A stretch of 64,000 bases of DNA, taken from positions 558,001 through 622,000 of the forward strand of contig NC_089177.1 of the NCBI RefSeq assembly GCF_947507565.1, read 5' to 3'. The position numbers and the translations under genes are program-made. The DNA comes from Oscarella lobularis. Lineage: Eukaryota > Porifera > Homoscleromorpha > Homosclerophorida > Oscarellidae. Below the pieces are notes generated by a model. That model had not been told where the DNA came from and searched no databases. It saw only the letters and a list, made by a program, of their open reading frames with translations. Positions 11,721 to 29,171 of this stretch are shown here, in pieces (position 1 is the first letter of the stretch; each line of letters starts with the position of its first letter).

Positions 11721-14213
11721 TTTCTCCTGCTTTGCCATCTTAGCCATACGCGCTGCCAAAGCGGCAGCAAGAGGATTCGAATCCGCCTCCGTCTCCGTTC
11801 CCAGAGACTTTCTCGCCGCCGGCATCGGCTTTTTCTCATCGCTCGTCTTTCGCAAATCCAATTCAGTCCCAACCGATTTTCTCGTCACAGGAAGCGGAGC
11901 GGGCTTCGATTTCTCCTTCACGTCGCCGCCGCCGCCGCCGCCGTCTTCGTCGCTGACCTCCACCTCCTCTTCTTTCGTTTCGATGTACGACGAAGGTGCC
12001 CAGCCCTCGTCCTCGCCAATACGCACATACCACCATCCGTTCGCCGCCTTCTCTTCGACGATCACCGTCTGTCCGCCAGCGAAACTAATCCCGTCTCCCA
12101 TCTGCGATTCGAAGGCGGCCATCGTCACAAACGTCGTCACTTTCTTCGTTTTCTTTTTTCGCGGAGCTCGTTTGGGCGGCGGCGGCGCCGCCGGCTTCGG
12201 CTTCGCTTTCGTCTCCTCGGTCGACGTCTTTCGCGGAGTCGGCGGCGATTGAGCCGGCTCGAAGTACGTCGACGGCACCCAGCCTTCGCCGCCGCCGCCG
12301 CGGACCAGTCGAACAAACCACCATCCCGTGTCCGCTTCTTCGATTACTTCCACTTTGACGCCGGCGTCGAAAGACAAGCCGCCGCTCTCCGGCGATTGGA
12401 ACGCCGCTGTCGAGACGAATATCTTGTCCATGGGAGTGCCGTCGCGAGCGCGTTGCACGGCCTCGGCTATGTCGTGAAGGTTCGTCTTGCCCGGAGTTTT
12501 CTTGGGACGAGATATCTTGGAAAAGGAATCAAGGCGCTCTTACAATAGTAATGTCTGTCTACCTTGATGGAACCACGACGTGGAGTCGGTACGATTCCTA
12601 AGGCAAAGTTTCTGATGATACGTTTCCTGACCAAATTGTCCTTACTTTGCTGCTGCTGTGAAGGTTTCACTGCCATCGGAAGGACGGGTTTCGGTTCTCC
12701 CACGTTTTTCTTGGGAATCAACGGTGATACTGATCCAGGCGATCCTGACGCCTTCCGGGTTTTCTCTTTGGCTGGAGTTGAAGACAACGTCGTGGCGGAG
12801 GCGGAGGCAGCTTCCATCGCACTTCCAACAATCTCAACAGGCCCAGTCACAGCCGACGAATCGACGAGAACTCTCGGTTTGACTAAAAAGGCGGCCGGAG
12901 CCCAACCCTCCTTTTTCTGGTATCTAAAAAAGAAGAGTCACAGTTGACTCTATCTGATACTTTGTTTTCTCTTTTCACCTGATCAGCCACCAGCCGTCCA
13001 AGTTTTTCTGCACAACTTCGACAGTCACTCCCTGCTCAAACGACATCTCGTCGTCCTTCTCAGCCGTATGTGCGCTTGTTGTAATAAATGTTTCCTCTAC
13101 GAAAAAAAAGGAAACAAAATTGGGGCTTCTCCTGCAGACTAGTTTCCCCCATAAAATTACAGTACCTTCTCCAGGAGCAACTCGATCGCCTTCAGGTTCA
13201 GGAGATCCGTCGACAGGCTCCAAATACGACGCGGGGACCCAACCTTGTTCAAAATCAACATTCACAAACCACCAGCCTAAAAAACAAATTCTTACCCCCC
13301 AATTTTTTCAATATTTTTTCACTACAATACCATTTTCATTTTTTTCTACGACGTCGGCTATGGCGCCTTCTTTCAAGTCAACCTCGTTTTTCTTCTGCTT
13401 TTTATAGTCGGCTATTGCAACGTACTGTTCCAACAGCATCGGTTCGGTGATACACTCCCCCTGAGTTTCTTCAAGCAGAAAGAATGAAAAATATGTTTAC
13501 TTTAGCGTAACTCTCCCCCCCTCAGACCTTTCGACTTCTTTTTCTTCTTCTTGGTTTCCCTAAAGGCGCGTTCCAGTCAATAAGCCGGGGGGGAAGCCAA
13601 TGGCGACTCACTCTTCCGTGGGCGGATTGATGTCTTCGGGCGTGACCGTGAAAAATTCGATCAGTTCTCGACATTCAGATATGTTCGGCGGCAATCGAAC
13701 CAACGTCTACGAAAACCGAAATGCATAGGACAACGCAATATCGATCGCTACACGCTCACGCGACAATATTCGTCGATTCGATCGAGACGTTTCATTGCCA
13801 CTTCGCGAATGTGACTCCTCCCGAAGATTTTCTTACCTAAAGCGACTCGTTTTAATAAAGGAGACTGCTTTTTTCCCACTCGTTTACCCGGTAGAAAAGG
13901 AATCATGCGCTTCGATGGATCTTTCGAGCCGCCTTCTTCGGGAAACGCCTCCAGTAGACCCACCTTAGTTCGAGTTTGACGCTAAGCGACGGTTTCTCGA
14001 GCGAATCCTTACCTGAAACTCGAAGAATTTGCTGTAGCGTCGATAGACGACCGTCGTGCTGCCTTCGGACCACGTCAAGAAGATTTTGTAGACCTGAGAA
14101 GAGGTTGCGACGTGAGAGCTCGATGCGATTGCGCGAAGCGTTCGTACGTAGTGCTTGCTCGGTGTGCGACGTTTCTCAACGTCGACAACTTTGATGTCTA
14201 CGATCGTTTTCAT
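10548..14213 (-). CDS. SH3PXD2: TKS4/TKS5-type scaffold: PX domain plus seven SH3 domains
   Basis: TKS proteins organise podosomes and NADPH oxidase at membranes. The start is taken as the ATG at 14213 ([16 protein letters not shown]), matching the TKS N-terminus (VVDVEKRR). A PX domain follows across short exons down to about 13620: [44 protein letters not shown] and [17 protein letters not shown] first SH3 pair lies at about 13430-13210 and 13080-12900. One large exon (12458-10548) then carries five more, each with a GWW and GWxPSxYxE signature, near 12430-12260, 12130-11975, 11245-11085, 10955-10785 and 10705-10550. Linkers are Pro/Lys-rich, and one holds about 20 consecutive Gly. Vertebrate TKS5 has five SH3 domains and TKS4 four. 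Stop to the FANCI start is only 92 bases. Confidence 0.9.
11664..11720. repeat. (CCG)n / (GGC)n trinucleotide tract coding poly-glycine
   Basis: About 19 uninterrupted CCG units on the plus strand, read as a Gly run on the coding minus strand of the TKS gene. Shorter CCG runs recur near 11930 and 12290 in the same exon. It is probably length-variable. Confidence 0.9.
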
Positions 14214-14346
14214 CCTTTTTTCCAATTCCCCGAAGCGTACAGTGTACAGCACGCTAAGATGGCCGTGTACCGGAAGGTCTTTTACATCCGGTCAGCCAGC
14301 AAAATCACGAACCTTACAAAAAATCAATTCAAAGATCGAAAAATAT

Positions 14347-16635
14347 TCATTTTCCTGGTAGGCCGTTGTTAGGAAGGTGCGTCAGAAACCAGTCGACGTT
14401 TGCTTGCCACATGTCTGCAAGTTCATTGGGGTCGCTGGGAATGTGTCCACTCTTCGGATAAACGACAAAAGAGACAGCTCTATTCGGACCGCTCCACTGT
14501 CTCTTTAGAGCGTAGTGAAGTTGATAGGCTTGAGATAGGGGAACCCGTGGATCATCGGCTCCGTGATTGATCAATGTATGAGCTAAAAGCCAATAAATTA
14601 GGTACATAGCTGTAGTAGCAGCTCACTCACCAGTTGCATTCGTAACATGATATATTGGACTCCGTTCCTCGTAAAACTGCTTCAACTCATCGCTCTCCCA
14701 ATAGTACCCCCCGAAAGTATCTCTGAGAAGTCGGCTGATGTCAGCCGTGCCCGTGTGACTAATCAAGTCGACGATTCCGCCACCTATCGAAACGGCGACC
14801 AATTTCATTCCGTCAGGTAAGGGTCTCGTCAAAGCGACCGCCGTCAAATAGCCGCCATAACTCCACCCAAGCATTCCAACTCGATCTTTCGGCAAGTCAT
14901 ACTTGTCCGTAACATATTGAATTCCCGCGACGAGATCCTCATAATCGCCGCCGCCCCAATCCTTGTAATTCGCCATACGATATTCAACTCCGTACCCAGA
15001 CGACCCTCGAATATTTGGCAAGAGCACGTAATAGCCCATTTCAGCGAACGTCGCAACAGGATAGCGAGCTCCGACGCCACCATATCCAATAAACGTCGAC
15101 GTGTGAGCCATATTGGGACCGGGGTGAACGTAAACGATCAAGCTCTTCTGCTCGAATGTCTTTGTCGGAAAAACGAGGAGAGCCTCGACGGGCGTAACGC
15201 CGTCCGTCGACTGGTACGTAATTATCGCGGATCGAGCAAACTTATATTGGGTAAAATTCGCGTTCACGTTCGTCAGAGGTTCCGCTTCGATAGCCAGGGA
15301 TCCTAGCGTTTCGTCTGCAATCGAGGCATACCCATAATATCCCTCCTGGCCGACGTAGATGTTCTCGTACGTGAATCCGACTCCTGTCTGCGGAAATTCG
15401 ACGCCGCCGCGTACGTACTGAAGAGAGACGCTGGAAAAAACTCCAGCGCCGCTCTGAATTATCCCACTGCGTGTTCGAACCTGAACGAGTTTATACGGAA
15501 GCAATTTTCCGTCACTTTCCACTTGGATCGAGTAGAGGTTTACAGCGAATTTTTCCTGCTCGGTGTAGATGATGAATTTGCTGTCTGCTGTCCATCCTAT
15601 GAGCTGTGGCTCTAGATCGTAAGTGCCCGTTTCGTCGCACATGATCTCCGCTCCTGTCGCGTCGGCGGCAGTGACGCACACGCGCCACGCCTGCGACCAG
15701 ACCATGTATCGTTTGTCGATCTGCACGAAAGCCAGGAGACGACCGTCTGGAGAGTAGTGAGGTTGAAACGCGGAAGCGTCTTCGCCAATCACCGGAACAA
15801 CAAGCGGTGACGATTTCTTATAAATTGACGACACGTTCAGCAGAGAAATTCCCAAAGACATCCAGTCATTAGCATAGGTCGTATTTGTAGTCGTAAATGC
15901 GAGAAATTCTCCGTTTGGAAGCCAGACGAACTGGGATCCGTGCGGCCAGCAGGATATTAGCCAAGGAGGAAACCCCACGCTCATCTCCATAGACAAGCAC
16001 TCGACGTTGATCGGATACGTAGTCGAATTGGCGAGGCACAGGACGTGCCCTAACGTCTTCGGTACGCCATTTATGACGTCAATGATGACGTCGTCGTTCA
16101 CTTCCCGACGATGTGACGTAGGATTGTAGACGTGGTCGACGCTAAAGGCAAACATATTTTCACTTCCGGACCACGTGTAGTAAAGAATTGGTTTCGGAGT
16201 CGAATCGGGAAATTTCAACTCAAGCATCTCGGGCGCGGCGAATGTTTCGCCAGAAAGCTGCGCTGTCCACAACGCGCCTTGCGAGAGAAAGACGATTTTT
16301 TCGACGTTCTTGCTTGGAATCCACGCGGGAAGGGTGCAGCCGTTCTCCGTGCAGAATTTCGTTACGTTCGACGCGATGTTGTCGCCCGGTTCGAAAGAGA
16401 GCGTTCTTCGATCTGATGCAGCGTCTTTTCGCGGTGGAAGATGCTGTATTTCCAAGCGAGTTTCGTACGAAGCGCTGTCGTTTACGAAAACGAGATCGGT
16501 GACGGTATAGAGGCAAAGAGAGCCGCCGGCGTTCAGCTGCACGTCGGCGACAGTACGAACGTTGAGTTGGGACAGCGTCGTCCACGCTCCTACCAACAGA
16601 GACTCCGAGATAAGCAAGAGAACGAGTGCAAGCAT
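14347..16635 (-). CDS. Secreted S9-family (prolyl oligopeptidase-type) serine peptidase
   Basis: Two exons (14632-ish to 16635 and 14347-14582) around a 48-base GT-AG intron give about 746 residues. The N-terminus is a cleavable-looking signal peptide (MLALVLLLISESLLVGAW). Residues about 30-480 should form the beta-propeller; many N-glycosylation sequons fit an exported protein. The C-terminal alpha/beta hydrolase has the nucleophile elbow GWSYGG (Ser about 592), the acid loop GADDPRVP (Asp about 679, just after the intron) and the catalytic His in KSGHIPSDP (about 715). All three catalytic residues are intact, in the order expected for DPP4/acylaminoacyl-peptidase relatives. The oxyanion-side motif NIRGSSGYG is present. 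Exact specificity (DPP-like or acylaminoacyl) cannot be told. No transmembrane anchor is seen beyond the signal. Confidence 0.85.
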
Positions 16636-16819
16636 CGCGGTAATTTTAACGGCCGGGAGTCTATGTCCACGCCCCCTATACTGGTTGCTCGGTTACGCGC
16701 GTACTGCAGGTCCACTTGTGATCAACTTGTTTTCAACTTAGATACTTCTCATTAGCACCAGAAACGGACAGCATGGATCCAACGCAATAAACTTTTAGAG
16801 TAGTTACGCCATCAAAGTT

Positions 16820-22751
<5,932 letters not shown>

Positions 22752-23132
22752 GAGGTCGGTGGAAACGAAGGACGGAGGTTAGACGAGGAGAATCGCTGAA
22801 GGCGCGTGAAATGACGACTTCCCGTATTAACGCCCGCGCGCCTCCTCCGGACGATCCCGTCATTTTGCGTCACGCTTCCGATGATCTAACCATAGATCTA
22901 TGATCTAACAAAATTCAAGATCACTCGTGATGATTGCGCAATTTCCCCAATGCTATAAAGTCACTGCCTAAAACATACTTTCTTCAGTTAGCGCACACGT
23001 ACATTACACGCGTTTGCCGCGTGTAACCAGGGAAATTTCGTGACGTAGCTGTACGTAGGGCGCTTGCGTGAACGCCTCTCAAAAGTACGCATCAGTGTAC
23101 TGTACTCATAAAACAGTCGAAAGTCACGGCCA
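22752..23132. promoter_or_regulatory. Divergent intergenic region, SMC3-like / UBAN gene
   Basis: These 381 bases lie between two start codons on opposite strands and must contain both promoters. No coding frame with family resemblance was seen, and no TATA box or other element could be assigned. Confidence 0.4.
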
Positions 23133-25373
23133 ATGTCTTCGATCGAACTCATATCTGCAGACGGCGACGGCGGTGGGGGAATCTCAAACAGCAGCGATGA
23201 GTCGCCTGATTCGATCAAGGCTCGCGACGCGACGAAACGGCTCGCGCTCCTTTTTCACGAAAAGCAAACGGAATTGGCGCGAGCGGCTGAAAAAATCAAG
23301 CATCTCGAAGCGGCACTAGAAGCTTCGGAGGATCGAATAGCGGCGGCGACGTCGTCGCAAAGCGGCCCACGAGGAGGCCCCGCCTCTCTCGCCTCGCGCA
23401 AAGTCATCGAAGAGCTATCAAAAGAAAATGCTCGCCTACAAGCGACGCTTCGCAACAGCAAAGCAAACGCGGTAAACGTCTTCCTGCATTCGATCATGGC
23501 TAGAAACGGACGTGATCTCGAATAATGAAACCCCCCACAACTTTCCCCGGGGATTTCCCCTCCCGCGCGCGTGGGTTTTTTTCCTGTCTAACCGGTTCGG
23601 TTTGTTTTATTTAGGCAGGTGAGGATTGGATTCTCGTCACCGGCGAGCTGCGTAGGGAGAACGCAAACTTACGCAGCAAATTGAAAACGACGCAAACCGC
23701 TCTCGATTCGATCAATCCCGATCCGAACGACGAAAAGCAATCGGCCGGCGAAATTCTTCGTCTCTCGTCGAAACTCGTCGAAATGGAAGATCAGCTCAAG
23801 GTGAAAAACGCGCTCATCGAAGGCCTCTCGACGCACCTCGCCGAAACTCAGAAGCGCGTCGAGAAACTCGACTTCGAACTTCGCGATGCGCGCGCCGCCG
23901 CCGTTGTCCAGAGCGACGCTAATGAGACGACGCAACTAAAAGCGGAAATCGAAACGACGAATAAAAAACTTCGAAAGGCGGAAGACGACGTCGCTCACTT
24001 GCAAAAAGCCTTGGAGCAAACTCAATTGGAGAAGACTCAGGTGAAATACTCGTCATTTATTGCTTTTTTTTTTCTTATTTCTCACCTGTTGATTTCTTTT
24101 TCTTCTTCTCAGGCTATTGAGGTGACGCACTCTTGGGACGCCTATTGCAAAGAGCAGGATAAAATAATACGCAATTTAGAAAAGGAGTGTGCGAAACTCA
24201 AGGGTCAAGTAGACCAACTCCAAGTGGGCAAAGAGTCGCGCAAACGCGACGTCGAACGCATACTCCTCTCGGCGAAACAGCTCGTCGACAAGGAGCGAAA
24301 GGATCGCGTACGAGCTCAGGCAGCGACCAAGCGTGCTCAAGAACAATTTGAATTGCTCGAAGGGAAATATCGATTGCTTGAGCACAATTTCAAAATTGAG
24401 TCCGATCGACGAACGACGTTGGAGGAGGAGTTGGGCCAGCGTCGCGACGATCGCGAGAGATTCGGCGTCCTAGAGCAACAAGTGAGTGTAAAGATCTTTC
24501 GCATCATATGCATATTTATAGATTTCCTTTTTTTAGGTCGTCGTATATAAGGAGGACTTTGAAACCGAGCGTCGCGATCGCGAACGAATTCAAGCGGAGT
24601 GCGAGGAATTGAATGAACAGTTGAAAGAGTGTCGAAAGAGGATACGAACTTTGGAAGACGAGCGACGTCAGTTGACTGCAGCCGCGCCGCCACTCGCGCC
24701 GTCAGCTATGGCAGAGTCGAGACGAAGCTCAGCCGGCGGCGGCGCAACCGCCATGGCTAATTATCCGGTGAGTAGCTAAGGTCACCTCAATATTTCGTAG
24801 TTGACGTTTATTCTCTAGTTATCGAGTTTCGAGCATAAGATGGTTCTTCAGCATCAACAGCGGATCGAGAATCAGATCAAGAAAGATAGGGCATCGTCAC
24901 AACGGCGAATGTCGCCTCATAGGCCACCACCTGACGTCGAATCTGTGAGTTAATTGTGTTCTCCTACGTGTCACGTTAGCAATATTTATTACTAGGATTT
25001 GGTGCCGCGCTCTCTCACCCAGCATCTTGGCCCAAGCGGCGACGTCCAGATGGACTCCAGCTTCACTACTCTCACTACTCATTCGCAGCCGATTACTCAA
25101 CCGACTGCTGATTCCGATGAGGAGCAGATGTCCATGTTCGGTGGGAGTCGATCGGTGATTGTGCCTAGGGATCCGTTTGAGGGACCGTCGGTGCCCTTGC
25201 GGATGGGATCGCTCAGTGCTCCGCCCGTGGAATCTTTGAAGAATAGTCAGGCTCCGCAGAGGAAGGGACGGGGTAACGAGCTCGTGTGTCCGCGCTGTTC
25301 GGCGGCGTTTGCTGCCAGAGATGGAGCCGCGTACATTGAGCACGTTGACAAGTGTTGCTCCCTTAGTGACTAA
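23133..25373 (+). CDS. TNIP/optineurin-like coiled-coil protein with UBAN motif and C-terminal zinc finger
   Basis: Six exons (23133-23471, 23615-24040, 24113-24481, 24537-24767, 24819-24943, 24996-25373) join in frame. The N-terminus is Gly/Ser/Asp-rich; most of the rest is coiled coil. An exon junction creates VVVYKEDFETERRDRERIQ, the ubiquitin-binding UBAN signature shared by NEMO, optineurin and TNIP/ABIN proteins. A Pro/Ser/Gln-rich stretch follows, and the last exon ends with a C2HC finger (CPRC ... H ... C) like those of optineurin and NEMO. These families bind Met1/Lys63 polyubiquitin and tune NF-kB signalling or selective autophagy in the cytoplasm. The exact orthologue cannot be told by eye; TNIP is closest in the UBAN wording, optineurin in the terminal finger. 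No LC3-interacting motif was established. Confidence 0.75.
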
Positions 25374-25736
25374 TTGCTTTACTGATAATTTTTTTGAGTT
25401 TATTGCTTGACTGTAGTTAGCGCGTTTGGGGTTGAATCCTTGGGTTCATGACTATTTTTAGCATTAGAGTCTGGCGTTGCTTGCCTGATGTGAACTTCTG
25501 CTGTGCATCCATTTACCTTGTATGTTTGAATAGAAGCGCCCTTGAAGCCGTACTTTGCATGAAAAATGCCTTCAAAATACAACAAATAGAAGCCGCAGCC
25601 GGGTGCAGCTTCTCAATTAACGTCGGAGGAGAAGGATATGCGTATCCATAAACTCTACGTAGACGACGTCGTATGTACTACTTACCACCAAAAGAAGAAA
25701 AGAAATAGTAGAAATCCTAGTTTACGAGAAGCGCGG
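25374..25736. other. Intergenic, converging 3' ends
   Basis: These 363 bases separate the stop codons of the UBAN gene (plus) and Aurora kinase (minus). They should hold both 3' UTRs. Short open frames here have no recognisable features. Confidence 0.5.
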
Positions 25737-26797
25737 TCACTTCCTTTTGTGCACCACCAGCGAAGCGACGTCCGCATGTTCCCTTATCCAGGGATGAGTC
25801 AAAACGCGATCGAGACTAAGTCTCTCCTTCGGATCATGTCTCAGCAACTACGCGAGAAAAGAGAATCCAAATAAAGTATTAGATATATCATGTATGTACT
25901 CTCATAATTAGATCCTTTGCGCCTGGCGACACGTGCGCTGGAAAGTGAACGTCAATCCGGCATATTTTCTTGTACGTATCGCTGTGGCTTTTTGTCTCAA
26001 AAGGAGGGCTTCCTGTCAGGAGTTCGTAGCACAAAACACCGACACTCCAGAGGTCAACCTAAAATGAATTATCAAAGGACCTCGAGTGTTTGTAATGAAG
26101 GCGTTCTACCTTTTCGTCGTGCGTTCTTCCTTCGATCATTTCGGGTGGTAAGTAGTCCAACGTTCCACACAGAGTCTCTCGTCTGCACGCGCATTGCAAT
26201 GACAATTAATGAATTAATTAATAGATATTACCTTGAAGAAGGCGAGTGAACGGACCATCCAAAATCAGCAATCTTGAGCTCGCCCTGTGAAAATTTATAA
26301 AAAGACACGAATTTACTTAATTTTTAAAATTCTACGTTATTTCCCAATAGAAGGTTTTCTGGTTTGATGTCCCTGTGAATAACTTTCTTCGAATGGCAAT
26401 ACTTCAAGGCGTCCGCCAGCTGAGCAACAAACTAAAAAGTCATAAAATTTCAAATATGCCTGTCATTTCATAACACATTGCATACCGTTGCTGATTTTTT
26501 CTCATCAAACTTCCGTTCGGCTCGAAGCGCCTTGTACAGCTCCCCTTGGGGAGCATACTCGAGAATAAGATACACGCGCGTCGTGTCGTAGAAGTAGCCA
26601 AAAAGACGTAAAATATTCGGATGCCTACAAAAAAAAAAGAAAGACTTATAAGAATGTCAAAAATATAATGTTCCCTACGAATACCTACCTCAAATGAGAC
26701 TGAATTTCGATTTCTCGCCGCAATTGATGTTCGAAGTGGCCGCTCTTCAGCTGAGTCTTGGATAAAACCTGTAATAAAAATATACGTTAGTTCCGGT

Positions 26798-26840
<43 letters not shown>

Positions 26841-27222
26841 GCCTTCATCGCTACGATGTACTTGGTCGTCTTTTCTCGCGCTAAATAGACGTTGCCAAAC
26901 TTGCCCTTTCCAAGAGGCCGACCGATCTCGAAATCTTCGAGCGTCCACTTCCTAACGAAGAAGAAACGGATCGGATTCGGTTACCGTTATCGAACGCGAG
27001 GTTTTAGACGCACTTCTTCTTCTCCTCTCGGCTTGGTTGTGGTTTTTCTGGAGGCGCGATGGCGGCCTAGGGCAGAACGATCGCGTAGGGACGAAGAACG
27101 GTTAGAATGCCAACTCACTTTCGCTGTTTTTACGTTTTCTTTGCTGTGAAGAGGGCCCTAGCAGTTTTTATACATGATCTGAGTGCCTCGTTCGATTCTA
27201 GACGACCTACTTTTGAAGCCAT
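25737..27222 (-). CDS. AURK: Aurora kinase (mitotic Ser/Thr kinase)
   Basis: The kinase domain is read across about eight exons: [20 protein letters not shown] (glycine loop, about 26950-26890), VAMK with the catalytic Lys, [31 protein letters not shown] (catalytic loop, about 26370), [12 protein letters not shown] followed by [19 protein letters not shown] (activation loop with the Aurora-type threonine, about 26270-26130) and the subdomain X-XI segment [20 protein letters not shown]. The stop is at 25737. These are Aurora A/B signatures. A short basic tail follows. The start is the weakest part: the ATG at 27222 (MASK before a GT donor) fits but the link to the kinase exon was not fully traced. 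The intron at 26769-26842 starts with GC after AAG. It is divergent with the cathepsin gene. Confidence 0.9.
26802..26836. repeat. (TC)n / (GA)n microsatellite in an Aurora intron
   Basis: About 17 TC units on the plus strand. On the coding minus strand this is a GA run starting a few bases after a GC splice donor. Confidence 0.9.
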
Positions 27223-27404
27223 GATCGACGAAACGGCGACGTTTTTCAATGCACCCGGGACTTCTTTGTCTCGTCTTCTCGGCCAATCACAAGGTACGAG
27301 ACGTCACACACTTAAATAGAATGCGTGTGCCCCGTATGTGAGATCTTCACACGTGGAGAATTTCTCCAAATCAGTAGATAATTTTAATACCGCAAACCAT
27401 CTTC
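27223..27404. promoter_or_regulatory. Divergent promoter region, Aurora / cathepsin
   Basis: 182 bases between opposite start codons. No specific element recognised. Confidence 0.35.
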
Positions 27405-28732
27405 ATGCGCTTGCTTTTTCATGCTCTCTGCGTTCTCCACTGCATTACATTGTCCTATGCAGGCAATAAAGAGCTTCAAAAACTCGTTAAAATGGTTAAC
27501 AGTCTAAACACAACGTGGAAAGCCAGCGAAGAAATCTTTGATAGCATTCCTGATGAAGTTTTTGAACAATTATATGGAACCACGTTCAACTCCACTGACA
27601 ACATTGAAGTCCTTTCGTCATTTGCATACGCCAACACAGGAATGATTCCTGAGTCATTTGATGCTCGTACTCAATGGCCACACTGTCCAACTATACGATA
27701 TATTAGAGAACAAGGACGATGTGGAAATTGCTGGGTAAGCACATTAGAGTAGACAATAAAGACAAAACTTCGAGTCGTCGTGAGGCGATGCAACGCTGAG
27801 AAACTAAAACGAAACCAAATCTAGCCAAAACGTTTACCTAATGAATGCTCTTGTGGACCGCGCAGGCTGTTGCAGCTACAGAGGCAATGAGTGATCGCTA
27901 CTGTATCCATTTGGGAAAGGTTCTAAGTCTATCTGCCGCCGATCCCACGACTTGCTGTACTCGCTGCAGACCGAAACCAGCAGGGTGATATTTCCCCATG
28001 CAGTTTCACCACTGCCTTTTTATATGTACTCTTTTTGTTTCGTTTTGGCGTGTTTTTAGATGTCGTGGCGCATATGGACCAGAGGCATGGATATACTGGA
28101 AAGAAGAGGGCATTGTATCGGGAGGAGACTACAGATCTGAGTCGGGATGTAAACCCTACATCTTTCCACCACTGACAAAGTCTAAATACGACGTAAAGCC
28201 ATCGAAGGCTGTTACGCCTTCTTGCATTCGTCGTTGCCGGCCTGGCTACAAGTCGTCTTTCAACGACGACAAACACTACGGGAAAAGAGTGTATAAAATT
28301 CGTGGTCGTACAATTCGCGAAAATGAGATGGCTATCCAAATGGAGATAATGACAAATGGGCCAGTACAGGCAGGGATCAAAGTCTACGAAGATTTTCTCG
28401 GCTATAAGAGCGGTTAGGAATTAATAATAGGAAATATAGGTGCATCAGTCAGCCTAATGGTCTTTTTATAGGCGTCTATCAGCACCACTATGGCCGTTTG
28501 AAAGGCGGACATGCTGTGAAAATAATTGGCTGGGGAGTGGAGAATAACGTCACCCCATACTGGTGTGACTCCTAAGCTAACTTTTGTCCTTTAATTTACC
28601 ACGTACGTTTTCAGGCTCGTTGCTAATTCGTGGAGTCGAAAGTGGGGCATGAACGGGTGCTTCAAGATACGGCGAGGTCGAAACGAAGGGAATATAGAGG
28701 GTCGCGTTGTTGCAGGACTACCAATGTATTAG
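27405..28732 (+). CDS. Cathepsin B-like cysteine protease
   Basis: Five exons (first 27405-27734, second from 27866, last ending 28732). The signal peptide [19 protein letters not shown] leads into a cathepsin B-type propeptide ([14 protein letters not shown]). The mature enzyme starts near [17 protein letters not shown]. Active-site cysteine is in QGRCGNCW, histidine in [11 protein letters not shown] and asparagine in LVANSW, so the triad is intact. Cathepsin B landmarks [16 protein letters not shown] and VVAGLPMY are present. The occluding loop differs: where cathepsin B has CEHH, this protein has a Lys-rich stretch starting [10 protein letters not shown] without the His pair. Loss of that pair predicts weaker dipeptidyl-carboxypeptidase and more endopeptidase activity (inference). 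Introns have GT-AG ends. It probably acts in lysosomes or is secreted. Confidence 0.85.
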
Positions 28733-29010
28733 CCGTAGAATTTATCGTTCGAGAAACGTGCTGCAGGATCGACGATTCGGTGTCGCGACGCGTTTCTCGT
28801 CGAGGAGGGGCCCCCTCTTCTGATTCTCCGCGCGATCCGCTGTATTCATACGACAAGGTGAAAGATCTTCGTCGGTTTAGGCATAGATCGTATGGTTTTA
28901 GGCCGTCCGAAGCACATTGTCAATTTCTCCATGGATATAGACTATATGATTTGTCGGCGTAAACCCGTCTCGTGACCTTGACCAGTATGGCGCGTCGATA
29001 GGGTCAAAAA

Positions 29011-29080
29011 TACCCTCTCAGAGGGAGGGACCTTGACCGCTTCAGAGTACTCTCTGACCAGGACCGCTTCAGAGCGGTCC
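29011..29080. repeat. Cluster of perfect hairpins
   Basis: CCCTC-TCA-GAGGG at 29013-29025 and GGACCGCT-TCAG-AGCGGTCC at 29061-29080 are perfect stem-loops. The 13-base GACCGCTTCAGAG occurs twice, 27 bases apart. No terminal repeats or target duplications of a transposon were recognised. Confidence 0.75.
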
Positions 29081-29163
29081 AGTCTTGAATTTAATTGGTA
29101 GGCGTCACCAGATGTCCAGCCATTTGCTGCATCAAACCGGCTTTAAGCAGCCTAGCAAATCCC

Positions 29164-29171
29164 TATATATA
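29164..29171 (+). promoter_or_regulatory. TATA box candidate of the MACPF-like gene
   Basis: TATATATA 59 bases before the ATG at 29230. Confidence 0.5.

Noticed and set aside
11440-12252. Long plus-strand open frame with a poly-proline run
   Set aside because: It is antisense to the SH3-rich TKS exon; the Pro run is just the complement of the Gly-coding CCG tract. No family resemblance.
16132-16510. Several plus-strand Arg-rich frames
   Set aside because: Antisense to the S9 peptidase exon, which has intact signal peptide and catalytic motifs on the minus strand.
25448-25651. Short plus-strand frame between the UBAN gene and Aurora
   Set aside because: No ATG-supported domain, no splice context and no recognisable motif; treated as 3' UTR/intergenic.
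28733-28962. Open frame continuing past the cathepsin B-like stop
   Set aside because: The cathepsin B family ends at the VVAGLPMY motif seen just before 28732; the extension has no family resemblance.
29011-29080. Hairpins considered as a CRISPR array or a bacterial-type terminator
   Set aside because: Repeats are too few and irregular, and the sequence is nuclear animal DNA with spliceosomal introns.
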